From NCBI RefSeq assembly GCF_000184345.1, contig NC_017583.1, positions 1,798,001 to 1,862,000 of the forward strand: a DNA stretch of 64,000 nucleotides, given 5' to 3'. The notes under the pieces are model-generated. The model saw only the letters and a program-made list of their open reading frames with translations. It was not told the DNA's origin and did not search any database. Below, in pieces: positions 7,128-16,570 of this stretch; position 1 is the first letter of the stretch, and the number at the start of each line of letters is the position of its first letter. This DNA comes from Spirochaeta thermophila DSM 6578 (GTDB lineage Bacteria > Spirochaetota > Spirochaetia > Winmispirales > Winmispiraceae). The translations under genes and the position numbers were made by a program.

Positions 7128-8603
7128 TCATCTCGAATCCGAGCCCTTCCTCATTATTCGAGATCGGAGTATCCCAATCCCAAGGGAGAACCCCTTTCTT
7201 ATTTCATGCACATATAGCACACCTAGCATCCCGATCCCGATCCCTGCGGCAGCCATCCCCCACAGGGACGGGAGAAAGGTATTCACAACGGCTGCACTCA
7301 TAAGGAGAATAACTCCGACAGTAAGCCTGCCCATCCCGTAGTCAACAGGGAACAATCGTCGGGAGACAATCGTCCTCATATAGAAAAATACGATATAAGA
7401 AACCCCCGTAGCGATGGCTGCTCCCTTTGCTCCGAAACGAGGCACAAGGAGATAATTCCCCACCAAGTTGACCACCACAGAAATACCCGAGACGACGACG
7501 TGCCAATGGGTCTGCTTCTTGAAGTTTATTCCCACCATTGTCACTTCAGAGAGCGTGTACATCGTGGGAACGAAAACCAGAAAGGGCATGACGCTCGCCG
7601 CCTCTCTATACTCTCCTGCGAGCAGAAGCACCACGAGATCCTTTACCAGGATCACTCCCATGGCCAAGAGGAGAAGGGAACCGGCCATTACGCCCGCGAC
7701 CTTCCCGAAAAATCTTGCATCCCCCTCCTCTTCGTACTTCTGGTACGCAACAGGGACCCAGAACATACTAAAACTAGTCCGCAATAGAAGAAGGGCAGAA
7801 AGCAGTTTGTTCGCTGCCGTATAAAGTCCGATTTCGGAAAAGGAGGAGAAACTCCGGAGTGCGATCTTATCCATGGAATTGAGCACCCACGTGAGAAGTT
7901 CGGCCGGCACAAGCGGGAGCCCGTAGAGAAACCCCTCTCGCATGAGAGAAGCGTTCAAAGTCACTCGTTTCCTGAAAAAACCGATCCATAACGTTCGTTC
8001 CACCAGGAGACTCGCCGCCAGAAAACTGAGGGAGAGCCCCCCCAGACGTCCCCAGACCATGGCATTGAAATCTTTTCTCACGAGAAGACTATAGCCGATG
8101 ATGAAACCCGCATTGGCCAGGGAATTTAGCAACGTGAGGAGCGAGAACACTACACCTTTCTGTTGCATTCTTACTATCAGAAGGGCAAATCTCTGCAAGA
8201 CTCCCACCAGAAGCAGAAGCCCCAGGAACAACATCATATTCCCGGCATTATCCGAAGTCCCAGTCAATAAGAAGGCGATCTCTTCTTTGAAGAATCCCAG
8301 CAACAAAGAAAAGAGAAACACCGTGGTAAGAGGCGTAACGAGAAAGGTAAAAAGAAGGGAGGAAGCCCTCTGCCTTGAGTCATTGTACTCATGGAAATAC
8401 CGTACATACGCGCCATCGAAACCGAGCAGGACCATGGTAATGAGCAATCCATATGCGGTAAGGAAAAGAGAGCCTCTCCCGAACTCCTCAGGCGAAAGCA
8501 ACCACGTGATGAGAGGCGTAGTGACAAACGCGACAAGAGCACTGAGCCATGGTCCGATCGAGAAAGAAAGAAAGCCCTTCACTAAGGATCTTCTTGATGA
8601 CAT
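7128..8603 (-). CDS. Wzx-type polysaccharide flippase (first of two)
   Basis: A 491-residue polytopic membrane protein with 12-14 hydrophobic segments, in the MATE/MOP-like polysaccharide transporter superfamily. The N-terminus (RSLVKGFLSFSIGPWLSALVAF) and the LSPEEFGRGSLF motif after the first loop are typical of Wzx proteins, which flip lipid-linked repeat units across the inner membrane. It begins six bases upstream of, and reads in line with, the glycosyltransferase gene at 8610-9503. A second, unrelated-looking flippase lies at 23264-24613, so the cluster may make two polymers or be a fusion of two clusters. The start has GTGAGAG as ribosome binding site. Confidence 0.9.
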   Translation of the reverse strand: MSSRRSLVKGFLSFSIGPWLSALVAFVTTPLITWLLSPEEFGRGSLFLTAYGLLITMVLLGFDGAYVRYFHEYNDSRQRASSLLFTFLVTPLTTVFLFSLLLGFFKEEIAFLLTGTSDNAGNMMLFLGLLLLVGVLQRFALLIVRMQQKGVVFSLLTLLNSLANAGFIIGYSLLVRKDFNAMVWGRLGGLSLSFLAASLLVERTLWIGFFRKRVTLNASLMREGFLYGLPLVPAELLTWVLNSMDKIALRSFSSFSEIGLYTAANKLLSALLLLRTSFSMFWVPVAYQKYEEEGDARFFGKVAGVMAGSLLLLAMGVILVKDLVVLLLAGEYREAASVMPFLVFVPTMYTLSEVTMVGINFKKQTHWHVVVSGISVVVNLVGNYLLVPRFGAKGAAIATGVSYIVFFYMRTIVSRRLFPVDYGMGRLTVGVILLMSAAVVNTFLPSLWGMAAAGIGIGMLGVLYVHEIRKGFSLGIGILRSRIMRKGSDSR

Positions 8604-8609
8604 ATACTC

Positions 8610-9503
8610 TCACAAAAACTGATACAGGTTGTAACAATCAAAGACTGCACGCAACATCACATCATTGAAGCCTTGAGCCACGTTTCGCTCTCTCAAGGCA
8701 CTCCTCTGGGAGAGTGATTCCTTGATTATGGGAAAGGAATAGGAATTCGAAAGTAACAATCGCTTTTTTGTGCCCTTGAGCAAGGCCATGGCATTGAACC
8801 ATATATCATCACCCGAAGGACACAGTTCCCGTATCCGGGACACATTGAATACCTCCTCGGCAAGAGAACCAGGGGGATAGAGCACGCCTCCTACCCCAGT
8901 AAAGAACAACCTTGAAGAGGGAGTCTTTGAAGAAGCATCATTCCACGTGTGATAGGGAGTCATTCTCCCTCTAGGATCCGTTTCCATCTCCCATGCCCTA
9001 TAAAAGCATATCTCCTCTGGATTATACGCACGAACCATCTTCTCCAGAAACCATGGAGGATAGAGAATATCATCATCACATGTTACGATTATTCCTCTTG
9101 GATAGCGCTTTAGAGCAGGCAGTAATTTGTTATAGGACCTCAGGTTTTCGTTTATGAGGGCGAATTCTATCCCGCTTCGTACAAAAAACTCAAATTCCGG
9201 GATCTGTTTCGAAAGATCTAAACCCTCTACCTCTTCCTCCGCAAGCCAGACGATCAATCGGTGAGGACGTACTCGTTGATAGAGTAGACTTTTGAGACAC
9301 AATCCCAGTACATTGAATCGTGCCGGAAAGGTGGTGAGGCTGATGATCACCTCATCAGACGAGGAATCAAGAGCAAGATGTACATCCTTTCTGACAAAGA
9401 TCTCTTTTTTCAATCGCAACAGATAAAACAGATATTGGATCTTCTTTTTTGTCCCCCTTCTTATTCTATGATACAGTTTCGTGAGAATTCGCATCTTACT
9501 CAT
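8610..9503 (-). CDS. Glycosyltransferase, GT-A fold
   Basis: A 297-residue predicted glycosyltransferase. The chain EVIISLTTFPARF (near residue 50) and VTCDDDILYPPWFLEKM (near residue 140) give a GT-A nucleotide-sugar binding fold with a DDD metal motif. The later segment GVGGVLYPPGSL and the GDDIWFNAMAL helix fit the acceptor and catalytic side. The start at 9503 overlaps the stop of the upstream gene (ATGA), which suggests translational coupling; a reading from 9566 would overlap that gene by 67 bases. The donor sugar cannot be predicted. It is part of the Wzx/Wzz segment of the polysaccharide cluster. Confidence 0.85.
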   Translation of the reverse strand: MSKMRILTKLYHRIRRGTKKKIQYLFYLLRLKKEIFVRKDVHLALDSSSDEVIISLTTFPARFNVLGLCLKSLLYQRVRPHRLIVWLAEEEVEGLDLSKQIPEFEFFVRSGIEFALINENLRSYNKLLPALKRYPRGIIVTCDDDILYPPWFLEKMVRAYNPEEICFYRAWEMETDPRGRMTPYHTWNDASSKTPSSRLFFTGVGGVLYPPGSLAEEVFNVSRIRELCPSGDDIWFNAMALLKGTKKRLLLSNSYSFPIIKESLSQRSALRERNVAQGFNDVMLRAVFDCYNLYQFL

Positions 9504-10465
9504 CTCCCGGTATAAAAACGAGATTCTCTCTTCATATTGGGGAGGGTTTTGGTAATCTTCTCCCACACAAACGAGGGGGTGATCAATCTCCAGCTCACAA
9601 TTGGGACGCCCGATCTGATAAAACGAAACCAGGTGGATAAGAAATATGTAACACCTATCCTTCTTGCAGCATTCAGCAATCCGAGACTCCGCTTGAACGC
9701 TCGACTAAGGAATACGTATCGTGCATCCTTCCCCGGAAGATACGACTTGAGAAACTGGACATATCGTATATGAGTATCTATCCTGGCCTCGATCACCTCT
9801 CTCGACTTGCGCATGACCAAGCTTCCATGCCTCAACATCACACAATAGATGGTCTCGGGAGAAACCTGGAATCTCTTCATGTGATAGCCGAGTTTTGTCG
9901 CAAACATCACATCGTTGGAGGCGAGAACCTCATCGAAACGAAGCCCATGCATCTCTATGAAGTCCCGCCGTATGAGTTTCGACCACGGTGCTGCAATGTA
10001 GTACCGGACCAGGAGCTCCGACTTGTGGTCCCTCTCCTTTAGATAGCGCAAGAGAATACCCGCATCCGCCTCGTGCCGGAAACCAAGCTCTCCGGAATCG
10101 GAATATCTGCTGGTGGGAACGAAAAAGATCACCTCCTCTTCAGCGGTGAAGTACTTCGCCACAATGGAATAGAACCCCGGGAGGAAGATATCGTCGGCAT
10201 CCGCAAATATCACCCACCTGCCCTTCGCGTGCTCGAGGCCTATGTTCCTGCAGGTGCCCGCACCCTTTTTCCCCGAGGTATTCTCGTAATACACGACATG
10301 GGGAAACCTGGAGAGGCTGGAGGGATCCGGCTTCTTCTCACTGTTGTCGTCCACGACGATCACCTCCACCCCCGGATGCGGGGGAATAGTGGAGAGAAGC
10401 CTATAAAGCAGGTCTGGACAGTCGAAATGAGGGATGATGACAGAGAGATCCAGTGAAGACTCCAT
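9500..10465 (-). CDS. Family 2 glycosyltransferase
   Basis: A 321-residue GT2 enzyme. The N-terminus LSVIIPHFDCPDLLYRLLSTI and VIVVDDNSE (residues about 7-45) form the nucleotide-binding Rossmann half, GAGTCRNIGLEHAKG precedes the FADADD metal motif near residue 90, and a helical C-terminal part follows. It lies between the chain-length regulator and another glycosyltransferase, in the same direction, with a ribosome binding site AGGGCGG ahead of the ATG. Its job is probably adding one sugar to the lipid-linked repeat unit on the cytoplasmic face. Specificity is unknown. Confidence 0.9.
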   Translation of the reverse strand: MESSLDLSVIIPHFDCPDLLYRLLSTIPPHPGVEVIVVDDNSEKKPDPSSLSRFPHVVYYENTSGKKGAGTCRNIGLEHAKGRWVIFADADDIFLPGFYSIVAKYFTAEEEVIFFVPTSRYSDSGELGFRHEADAGILLRYLKERDHKSELLVRYYIAAPWSKLIRRDFIEMHGLRFDEVLASNDVMFATKLGYHMKRFQVSPETIYCVMLRHGSLVMRKSREVIEARIDTHIRYVQFLKSYLPGKDARYVFLSRAFKRSLGLLNAARRIGVTYFLSTWFRFIRSGVPIVSWRLITPSFVWEKITKTLPNMKRESRFYTGR

Positions 10466-10474
10466 CGATCCGCC

Positions 10475-11599
10475 CTATAGCGATTCCCGCTCTGCTTCCC
10501 GGAGTTTCTCTCTGAATCTGTTCCAGAACTCGAGGAAGAATACCAGAAAGAGTCCCCCAAGAATCCCTGCAACCAGACCTATCCCTGCAATAAGCTTTCG
10601 GGTGGGCCAGCTTCGCTTCTCAGGCACCCTGGCGTACTCCAACACGGGCACCACGTAGACCTCGTTCATCTCTTCGAGTTTGGCCTGCTCGTATTGAGTG
10701 ATGAGGAATGTATATACCGCTTCCTTCACTTTCACTTCCCGCATGAGGTCGGCCAACACTCCACTCAACCCTGCGATACGCTTCAGTTCTTCCTGATATC
10801 GCGTTATCGCGTCATCATAGGCGGCTATCCTGCTCCGCTGGACACTGTCCCCGGGACCGGCACTTCCCAGGAGCTTCTGTTCGGTGTTGAGGCTCAGCAA
10901 CAGACGCTCCTTCTCAACCGAAAGTTCGGTCACCTCTTCTATGAGCTTCGAAGCCTGCTCTTCCACATCCCACAGGAGGTACGTCTCCTGGAACTCCTTG
11001 AGTTTTCTCTGAACATCATCCAGTTCCTGTTTCACCTTCACCAGCTTATCTTCCAGGTAAGCGAGTTTTCTGCGTGCCGGACTGGCCTGCACTTGTGCCA
11101 CCAATTTTTCGAGGGCTTCCACAAAGGCGTTCACGATGTCCGCGGAAAGCTCTGGATCAGGGGTGGTGGCCTCGATGATCACTCTTCGGCTATAGGAATC
11201 GGCATGGATTCTCACCCTGTCTCGAAGTGCCTTTATCCTGTCCTCCGTGGTCTCTCCTTTGAATAATTCGTACTGGGAAAGGTCGAGCTTCTTGTATACA
11301 TAGAGTGCCGCCGTGTCACTCTCCAGGACATTGGGATAGAGGATCCCCTCCAGCGGAGCAGCCCTCCCACCCAGTCCTAGAGAGGAAAGTTGATCCATAA
11401 CTGCACTGGAAAGGCTGCTCGTGGAGCTGGAGACGCTCTGGGTGAGCACTACGGCCTGTGCAGTATAGAGATGCCTCGCGAGTAGAGCATAAGCGATTGC
11501 TACGATAATGCTCAGAAAAAAGACGAGCCAGAACAACTTGATTCTCGAACGGAAAATCTGTATCAGGGTGATCAAAGAAAGATCCTGGTCTCTCTGCAT
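10475..11599 (-). CDS. Wzz-type polysaccharide chain-length determinant
   Basis: A 374-residue protein with the classic two-membrane-segment topology. The N-terminal hydrophobic helix (LFWLVFFLSIIVAIAYALLA) is around residues 23-42, a long, mostly helical periplasmic region covers about 45-335, and a second helix follows (AGIGLVAGILGGLFLVFFLEF). A PTRKLIAG motif precedes the last helix, as usual for the Wzz/PCP family. There is no C-terminal tyrosine kinase domain. It controls the length of the polymer made by Wzy. It is the first gene after a good promoter (11629-11657) and starts with GGAAGGG before the ATG. Confidence 0.9.
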   Translation of the reverse strand: MQRDQDLSLITLIQIFRSRIKLFWLVFFLSIIVAIAYALLARHLYTAQAVVLTQSVSSSTSSLSSAVMDQLSSLGLGGRAAPLEGILYPNVLESDTAALYVYKKLDLSQYELFKGETTEDRIKALRDRVRIHADSYSRRVIIEATTPDPELSADIVNAFVEALEKLVAQVQASPARRKLAYLEDKLVKVKQELDDVQRKLKEFQETYLLWDVEEQASKLIEEVTELSVEKERLLLSLNTEQKLLGSAGPGDSVQRSRIAAYDDAITRYQEELKRIAGLSGVLADLMREVKVKEAVYTFLITQYEQAKLEEMNEVYVVPVLEYARVPEKRSWPTRKLIAGIGLVAGILGGLFLVFFLEFWNRFREKLREAERESL

Positions 11600-11628
11600 A
11601 ATCCCTTCCAGATGCTGGCAGTAGGAAT

Positions 11629-11657
11629 ACTATATCAGAATCCACATCCCGCTGCAA
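11629..11657 (-). promoter_or_regulatory. Promoter of the wzz-glycosyltransferase-flippase segment
   Basis: On the minus strand, TTGCAG (11652-11657), 17 bases, then TATAGT (11629-11634) preceded by TGA, giving an extended -10. It lies 30 bases before the wzz-type start. The match is good and there is no competing promoter for this direction in the gap. Confidence 0.6.
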
Positions 11658-11661
11658 TCCA

Positions 11662-11681
11662 GGGAGGTGTCCCCACCTCCC
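11662..11681. promoter_or_regulatory. Inverted repeat between divergent glycan genes
   Basis: GGGAGGTG and CACCTCCC (perfect 8-base arms, 4-base spacer) sit between the minus-strand promoter and the plus-strand glycosyltransferase gene. It could be an operator for both, or a hairpin in an upstream transcript. No T-run follows on either strand, so it is not an obvious terminator. Confidence 0.35.
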
Positions 11682-11727
11682 CTGATATCTTGACATTCCC
11701 GTCTCTGTCTTTGAAGCTCCACTTTGT

Positions 11728-12984
11728 ATGATACGACTCTTGTTCGATGTGACCCGGCTGGGAAACGTGTGGACCGATTATCTTCCCCGGGGGAAGAGAG
11801 GTATCTTCAGGGTGATAGAAGAACTAGTGAAACATCTGGGCCCAGACAGTGAGGTCTCTCTCACCCTCACTTCTCTTGCGGGAAAGGGACTGTGCGGTGC
11901 CTCATACTTCTATACGAGAAGGCTGTCGGCTGCACGCCGGATACCCTTTGCCTTCCCCTCTTCCAAGCTCCCTGCGTACGCTTCTGCCCTCATATTGAAG
12001 ATGGGACGTCCATTCCACGACATCTACAAACGCTTCACTCGGAAATCGTGGGGAACCTCTTCTTCCATCATGGAGATCCCTCCATCGTTCTTTACGCCTT
12101 ACGACATACTCCACCTTCCTTCTTTCATCGGGCCGAGTATACCCCCCCTTCCCATCCCTATGGTTATCACCGTGCACGATCTCATACCTTTGTTCCTCCC
12201 CTCAGGAGAAGACCCGCTTTTCAGGAGGTTTCTCATCCGGAAGCTCGGTGAACTCCGTCCCCGAGACTGGATCCACTGCATCTCCGAAGCCACGAAAAAG
12301 GATCTTCTCACCTACGCACCTCATCTCGATCCGGACCATGTCTTCGTGGTTCCCAACGGGGTCTCCCCTCGTTTCTTCCGGGAAACCGACACGTCGGTCA
12401 TAGAGAAAACACTCAGATGCTATGGGCTCGAGGTGGACACGCCCTATATCGTCTCCCTCAGCACACTTCAGGAGAGGAAAAACCTCCTCACCGCACTCAG
12501 GGCGTTCGCTGCAACGAAAAAAGAAATCCCCGAACTGAGGTATGTGCTCATCGGCTACACCCGTAGAGAGGAACGAGAAAAGATCCTCACGGTGCTCAAC
12601 GAACTCGGTATCGCTTCACACGTCATCATTACAGGATTTCTTCCGGACGACAGGGTGAGAGCCCTTTACTCCGCGGCAAAGGCCTTCGTCTTTCCCTCCC
12701 TCTATGAAGGATTCGGCCTTCCTCCACTCGAAGCCATGGCCTGCGGCCTTCCCAGCATCTGTAGCAATACCTCATCGCTCCCCGAAGTCGTAGGAGACGC
12801 GGGGATCCTCCTCGATCCGTATGATATCCATGGCTTCTCGGAAGCGATATGTAGAATCGTGACGGATTCCGAACTTCAGCAATGGCTCTCACAGAAGGGG
12901 TTGGAACGAAGCGCTTCTTTCACGTGGAGGCACACCACAGACAAACTGGTGGAGATGTACAAGTATATCCTCGAACACGCTTAA
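11728..12984 (+). CDS. Family 4 glycosyltransferase (only plus-strand gene of the cluster)
   Basis: A 418-residue GT4 enzyme. The C-terminal donor domain shows [18 protein letters not shown] near residue 245 and the EX7E-like block [18 protein letters not shown] near residue 325, followed by [14 protein letters not shown]. These features match mannosyltransferases of the WbaZ/RfaB kind. The ATG at 11728 has no visible Shine-Dalgarno sequence; a TTGACA lies at 11690-11695 but its -10 is weak. It is the one gene in the cluster that reads rightward, and its 3' end overlaps the next gene tail to tail by four bases (12981-12984), so it was probably inverted or inserted here. Confidence 0.9.
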   Translation: MIRLLFDVTRLGNVWTDYLPRGKRGIFRVIEELVKHLGPDSEVSLTLTSLAGKGLCGASYFYTRRLSAARRIPFAFPSSKLPAYASALILKMGRPFHDIYKRFTRKSWGTSSSIMEIPPSFFTPYDILHLPSFIGPSIPPLPIPMVITVHDLIPLFLPSGEDPLFRRFLIRKLGELRPRDWIHCISEATKKDLLTYAPHLDPDHVFVVPNGVSPRFFRETDTSVIEKTLRCYGLEVDTPYIVSLSTLQERKNLLTALRAFAATKKEIPELRYVLIGYTRREEREKILTVLNELGIASHVIITGFLPDDRVRALYSAAKAFVFPSLYEGFGLPPLEAMACGLPSICSNTSSLPEVVGDAGILLDPYDIHGFSEAICRIVTDSELQQWLSQKGLERSASFTWRHTTDKLVEMYKYILEHA

Positions 12985-14120
12985 CCATTCGAACCCACCT
13001 GTTCGTATACCTCGAGCGTCTCACGGGCGGCTTTTTCCCATGAGAAGTCTTTGGCCCGTGCATAGCCTTTTTCCCTCAAGAGGGCATGCAACCCCGCATC
13101 CGTGGCAAGCACGTACATCTTCCGGGCGATATCCTCGGGATCATATGGAGAGACGGTGAGACACGCGTCGCCTCCAATCTCCGGCATGGAAGAGACATTG
13201 GAGGTGATCACCGGTATTCCCGCCTCCATCGCCTCAAGAATAGGAATGCCGAATCCCTCGTAGAAAGAAGGGAGAAGGAACCCATACGCATGCCGGTAGA
13301 GTGTAGGAAGATGCTCATCGGGAATGAATCCTGTGAATACCACGTCGTCTCGCCCCCACTTCAGTCGAGTCATCCTCGCCCTGTAAGAAGGATGGACCTT
13401 TCCGGTGATCACAAGGTGGAAGGGATCTCGATACATGTGCCTGAAGCGTTCGAAGGCCTCAATCACACCTTCTATATTCTTGTGGGGGCGATGCTCACCG
13501 AGGAAAAGGAAATACGGTCTCTTCACCCCATATGTCTCGAGGATACGCTCTCCCTGTTCAGGGACATTCGAAGAGGCTGAAAAGAGACCTCCCGCCTCGT
13601 GAATGACCACGATACGATCAGGATCGGGGATGGAGAAGAGGTCGACGAGGTCTTTTTTCGTGGCATGGGAGACAGCGATCACCTTTGCGCATCGCGTGGC
13701 TGCAGTCTTGAATACCAGCTCGAGGTAGCGAGTCTTGAGCCACCAGGCTCTTCCCATGAATCTCGGATACTTGAGGTACTTTACATCATGAATGGTCACC
13801 ACCCCTTTTGAATGATGGAAACCAAGGGGATAATTCGAGTTCAAACAGTGATACACATCGAAATCCAACCTAGCGAGAGATCTATACCTTATATCTCTTT
13901 TCGGTCCAACCGGAGGAATATCCGCCTTCATCAGGGAAAAGTTGGCACAGCCCTCAAGTCTCTGTATCAGGGGGTGATCTGGAGATAAAGAAGAAGGCAC
14001 CAGGACCCTGTATGAGTTTTTCTCATCTACGCGGGCCAGGTGGGTAAGAAGCTGAAACGCATACCGTGATACCCCTGTCATGTGCTCCACTACCGCGAGG
14101 GCGTCCACGAGGATGTTCAT
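12981..14120 (-). CDS. Family 4 glycosyltransferase
   Basis: A 379-residue GT4 enzyme with a short N-terminal acceptor domain beginning MNILVDALAVVEHMTGVSRYA. A donor domain follows with LGEHRPHKNIEGVIEAFERF near residue 205 and SFYEGFGIPILEAMEAGIPV near residue 290. The SNVSSMPEIGGDA stretch binds the nucleotide. It is similar in layout to the oppositely oriented gene at 11728-12984, suggesting that both use related donors, perhaps GDP-mannose made upstream. A TGAGG ribosome binding site precedes the ATG, and the neighbour at 14130 ends only nine bases upstream. Confidence 0.9.
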   Translation of the reverse strand: MNILVDALAVVEHMTGVSRYAFQLLTHLARVDEKNSYRVLVPSSLSPDHPLIQRLEGCANFSLMKADIPPVGPKRDIRYRSLARLDFDVYHCLNSNYPLGFHHSKGVVTIHDVKYLKYPRFMGRAWWLKTRYLELVFKTAATRCAKVIAVSHATKKDLVDLFSIPDPDRIVVIHEAGGLFSASSNVPEQGERILETYGVKRPYFLFLGEHRPHKNIEGVIEAFERFRHMYRDPFHLVITGKVHPSYRARMTRLKWGRDDVVFTGFIPDEHLPTLYRHAYGFLLPSFYEGFGIPILEAMEAGIPVITSNVSSMPEIGGDACLTVSPYDPEDIARKMYVLATDAGLHALLREKGYARAKDFSWEKAARETLEVYEQVGSNG

Positions 14121-14129
14121 ACCCGTGCC

Positions 14130-15242
14130 TCAGCTTCTCCTCTCTTCTTCCAGGACGTGCTGGTAGAGGTCGAGCGTCTCGTTCAGCATCCTCTCGAAGG
14201 TAAAATGGGTTTCGTACCGTGCTCTTCCGGCCCTGCCCATGGAAGCTCTCAATCGGGGATCAGCGATCAATCGCTCGAGCCTGTCGGCAAGGGTATGCAT
14301 ATCCCCCCTGCCTACCACATACCCCGTAACGCCATCTTGCACGGCTTCTTCCACTCCACCTACACGAGAGGCCACGACAGGGAGCCCCGCCCTCATGGCC
14401 TCGAGGATACTCCTTGGAAAGCCTTCCCAATGGGTTACCAGCACATAGATCTGCGCTCGGGAGAGAATCGTCTCCACGTCACTGCGAAATCCGTGGAAAG
14501 ATATTTTCTCCCCCAGTCCGAGGCTGGAAGCCAGTCGCTTCATCTCCCCTAGAAGCGGACCATCTCCCACACACTCCATGTGCCATTCCATGTGGCGCAG
14601 CTTCGAGAGCGCGAGGAAGAGCGTCCTGTGATCCTTCTGAGGCTCGAATCGAGCTAACATCACCATGCGTGGAGGAAGAACTTCTGGCCTCGCATGGAGT
14701 TCTACAGGAATATCCGGCATCCCGTTGTGGATGGCAACCAATTGAGAGGGGTTCCCCACTTTCCCCTTGAGGGCGATCTCTCTATCGAACTCGGACACCG
14801 TGATGATCTTTCGAGCACAGGGAGCCACGATCCGCTCCACCACGCGATAGATCCACCGGGAAGCGGGAGGTACCCCTTCCGTGAAGGCCCAGCCGTGGGC
14901 CGTAAAGACCACGGGGATGTCGAGGGAACGCGCCGCCAATCTCCCGAGGACACCGGCCTTCGACGTATGGGTTGAGACGAGATCCGGACGGAGATCCTTC
15001 AAGACCTTCCGAATCCTCAAGAACGCCTCGAGGTCCTTGAACGGGGAAATGCTTCTCTTCAATGAAGGTATTACCACGTAGGGAATACCACATTCGGCAA
15101 GTTCATCGAGGAAAATCCCTCTCCCACCCACAAGCACGGTACACCGATGCCCCAGAGCCATGAGCGCCTTGCAGAGATCACGGACATGGACCTGAACTCC
15201 GCCCCTGGTGTCGGACCTGGTAAGGACATACACTATGTGCAT
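14130..15242 (-). CDS. Family 4 glycosyltransferase, paralogue A
   Basis: A 370-residue GT4 enzyme starting MHIVYVLTRSDTRGGVQVHVRD. The glycine-rich acceptor loop is at residues 12-18, HTSKAGVLGRLAA near 96-108, and the donor motif HWEGFPRSILEAMRAGLPVVAS near residue 272, followed by RVGGVEEAV. It closely resembles the product of 16563-17672, and the two flank the Wzy-like gene, so a duplication is likely. The start overlaps the 3' end of that Wzy-like gene by ten bases. Its likely role is a cytoplasmic sugar transfer during repeat-unit assembly. Confidence 0.9.
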   Translation of the reverse strand: MHIVYVLTRSDTRGGVQVHVRDLCKALMALGHRCTVLVGGRGIFLDELAECGIPYVVIPSLKRSISPFKDLEAFLRIRKVLKDLRPDLVSTHTSKAGVLGRLAARSLDIPVVFTAHGWAFTEGVPPASRWIYRVVERIVAPCARKIITVSEFDREIALKGKVGNPSQLVAIHNGMPDIPVELHARPEVLPPRMVMLARFEPQKDHRTLFLALSKLRHMEWHMECVGDGPLLGEMKRLASSLGLGEKISFHGFRSDVETILSRAQIYVLVTHWEGFPRSILEAMRAGLPVVASRVGGVEEAVQDGVTGYVVGRGDMHTLADRLERLIADPRLRASMGRAGRARYETHFTFERMLNETLDLYQHVLEEERRS

Positions 15243-16570
15243 TCCGGTTCCCTCGCTTTCTCCTCCTTATCCGTTCCCACCCCTACTATAGTGAAAAAGA
15301 TCAGCATCCAGTGCCATATGGGAGTACGATACCGAACTGCGGCTCCGAGATTCTGGTAAGAAATGACGGCGTACGCCCCTCCCCAGATGGTGACCACCAC
15401 CAGTGCCAGGAAGAAAAGCCTTCTTTCTTCTTTCGTCATTCTCTTGAGCCTTCCCAAGGAAAAAAGGAAATACGCGAGAAGGCCGGTATTCACCAGGGCC
15501 GCATAGGCGGCAAACATATTGTGCGCATCCCACAGGAGAGGCCTGAAGAGAGCCGTGAACCACATCCAGGGATACACTCGCGCAAGATCTCCCCAGGAGG
15601 TAATCGTCACCCTTTGTGCTGCTCCCCCGTGAGCCCAGGCTTGAGACTTTTTTATGATAAAACCCAGAAATGCATTCAGGTTGCTTATCTCAAATAACCT
15701 AAAGACGACCAACGCCCCTCCTACTGCCACTACACCACCCAGCACCGCCCCCACCACCCGTTTCCTCCCACGCGTATACACCACCCAGAGCACATAGAGC
15801 ACCGCGCCATAGATGGCCACGTACCAGAAACGGAAATACATGAAAGGCACCAGGGAGAGCAAGACCCACACAGCCTTCTTTATACTGGGTTCCCGCGAAA
15901 AACGATAAAGAAGAAGAGAAGTGACTACGGAAAACACATAGAGAATAGGATCCTTCCCGTAGTGGCTCGACCACAAGAGGAACATGGGCTCAAAGAACAG
16001 AAGCACTTCGAGAAGATGCTTTCGCAGATCCTCCTTTATCTTGCTGAGGAGCACTCTATCGAACATTATACTTGCCCACCAACTGAGCGTACCGAATATC
16101 ACGATGACCAATCGATAGGAAGGACCAAGGAAAGCATGTATCCAGGACACGACTGACTCTATGCTAAGAGTCGCAGCTCCAAAGACAAGCGAAGGTCGGA
16201 ATCGCCATATCCCTTCTGAATAAAAAATAAACGCATCGAATGTTTCAAAATATGTTGATTCATATATAGGAAAAAGAAGAAAAATGATTATCATTCTCCA
16301 CATGTAGGCAAATACATAGAGACTCTTGTACCAGTTGAGATAATAGAGACCCACCATTGAAACAATGAAAAGGATCCCAGCCCAGACGAGCGGATACACG
16401 AACTCCCAGAAGGGATCCATACCCAGGTACCTATACCGCCAGAACTCCCAGTAGAACACACCGGCAGATCTGAAGATCACAGGAAGCGCTATCCCTATCA
16501 ACACAAGAGAGAGGAGTACAATCCCCATTTCCTGTAATCGCTCCCTCTTCCCACCCCACCACTTATTCAT
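15233..16570 (-). CDS. Probable Wzy-like polysaccharide polymerase (membrane protein)
   Basis: A 445-residue protein with about ten hydrophobic helices, starting MNKWWGGKRERLQEMGIVLLSLVLIG, and several larger loops. No family motif is firmly recognisable, but the size, topology and position between glycosyltransferase genes of a Wzx/Wzz cluster are what is expected of a Wzy O-antigen-type polymerase, which is always poorly conserved. It overlaps both neighbours (16563-16570 and 15233-15242), so it is part of a tightly packed operon. Another possibility is a membrane glycosyltransferase of the GT39 or EpsG type. Confidence 0.6.
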   Translation of the reverse strand: MNKWWGGKRERLQEMGIVLLSLVLIGIALPVIFRSAGVFYWEFWRYRYLGMDPFWEFVYPLVWAGILFIVSMVGLYYLNWYKSLYVFAYMWRMIIIFLLFPIYESTYFETFDAFIFYSEGIWRFRPSLVFGAATLSIESVVSWIHAFLGPSYRLVIVIFGTLSWWASIMFDRVLLSKIKEDLRKHLLEVLLFFEPMFLLWSSHYGKDPILYVFSVVTSLLLYRFSREPSIKKAVWVLLSLVPFMYFRFWYVAIYGAVLYVLWVVYTRGRKRVVGAVLGGVVAVGGALVVFRLFEISNLNAFLGFIIKKSQAWAHGGAAQRVTITSWGDLARVYPWMWFTALFRPLLWDAHNMFAAYAALVNTGLLAYFLFSLGRLKRMTKEERRLFFLALVVVTIWGGAYAVISYQNLGAAVRYRTPIWHWMLIFFTIVGVGTDKEEKAREPECT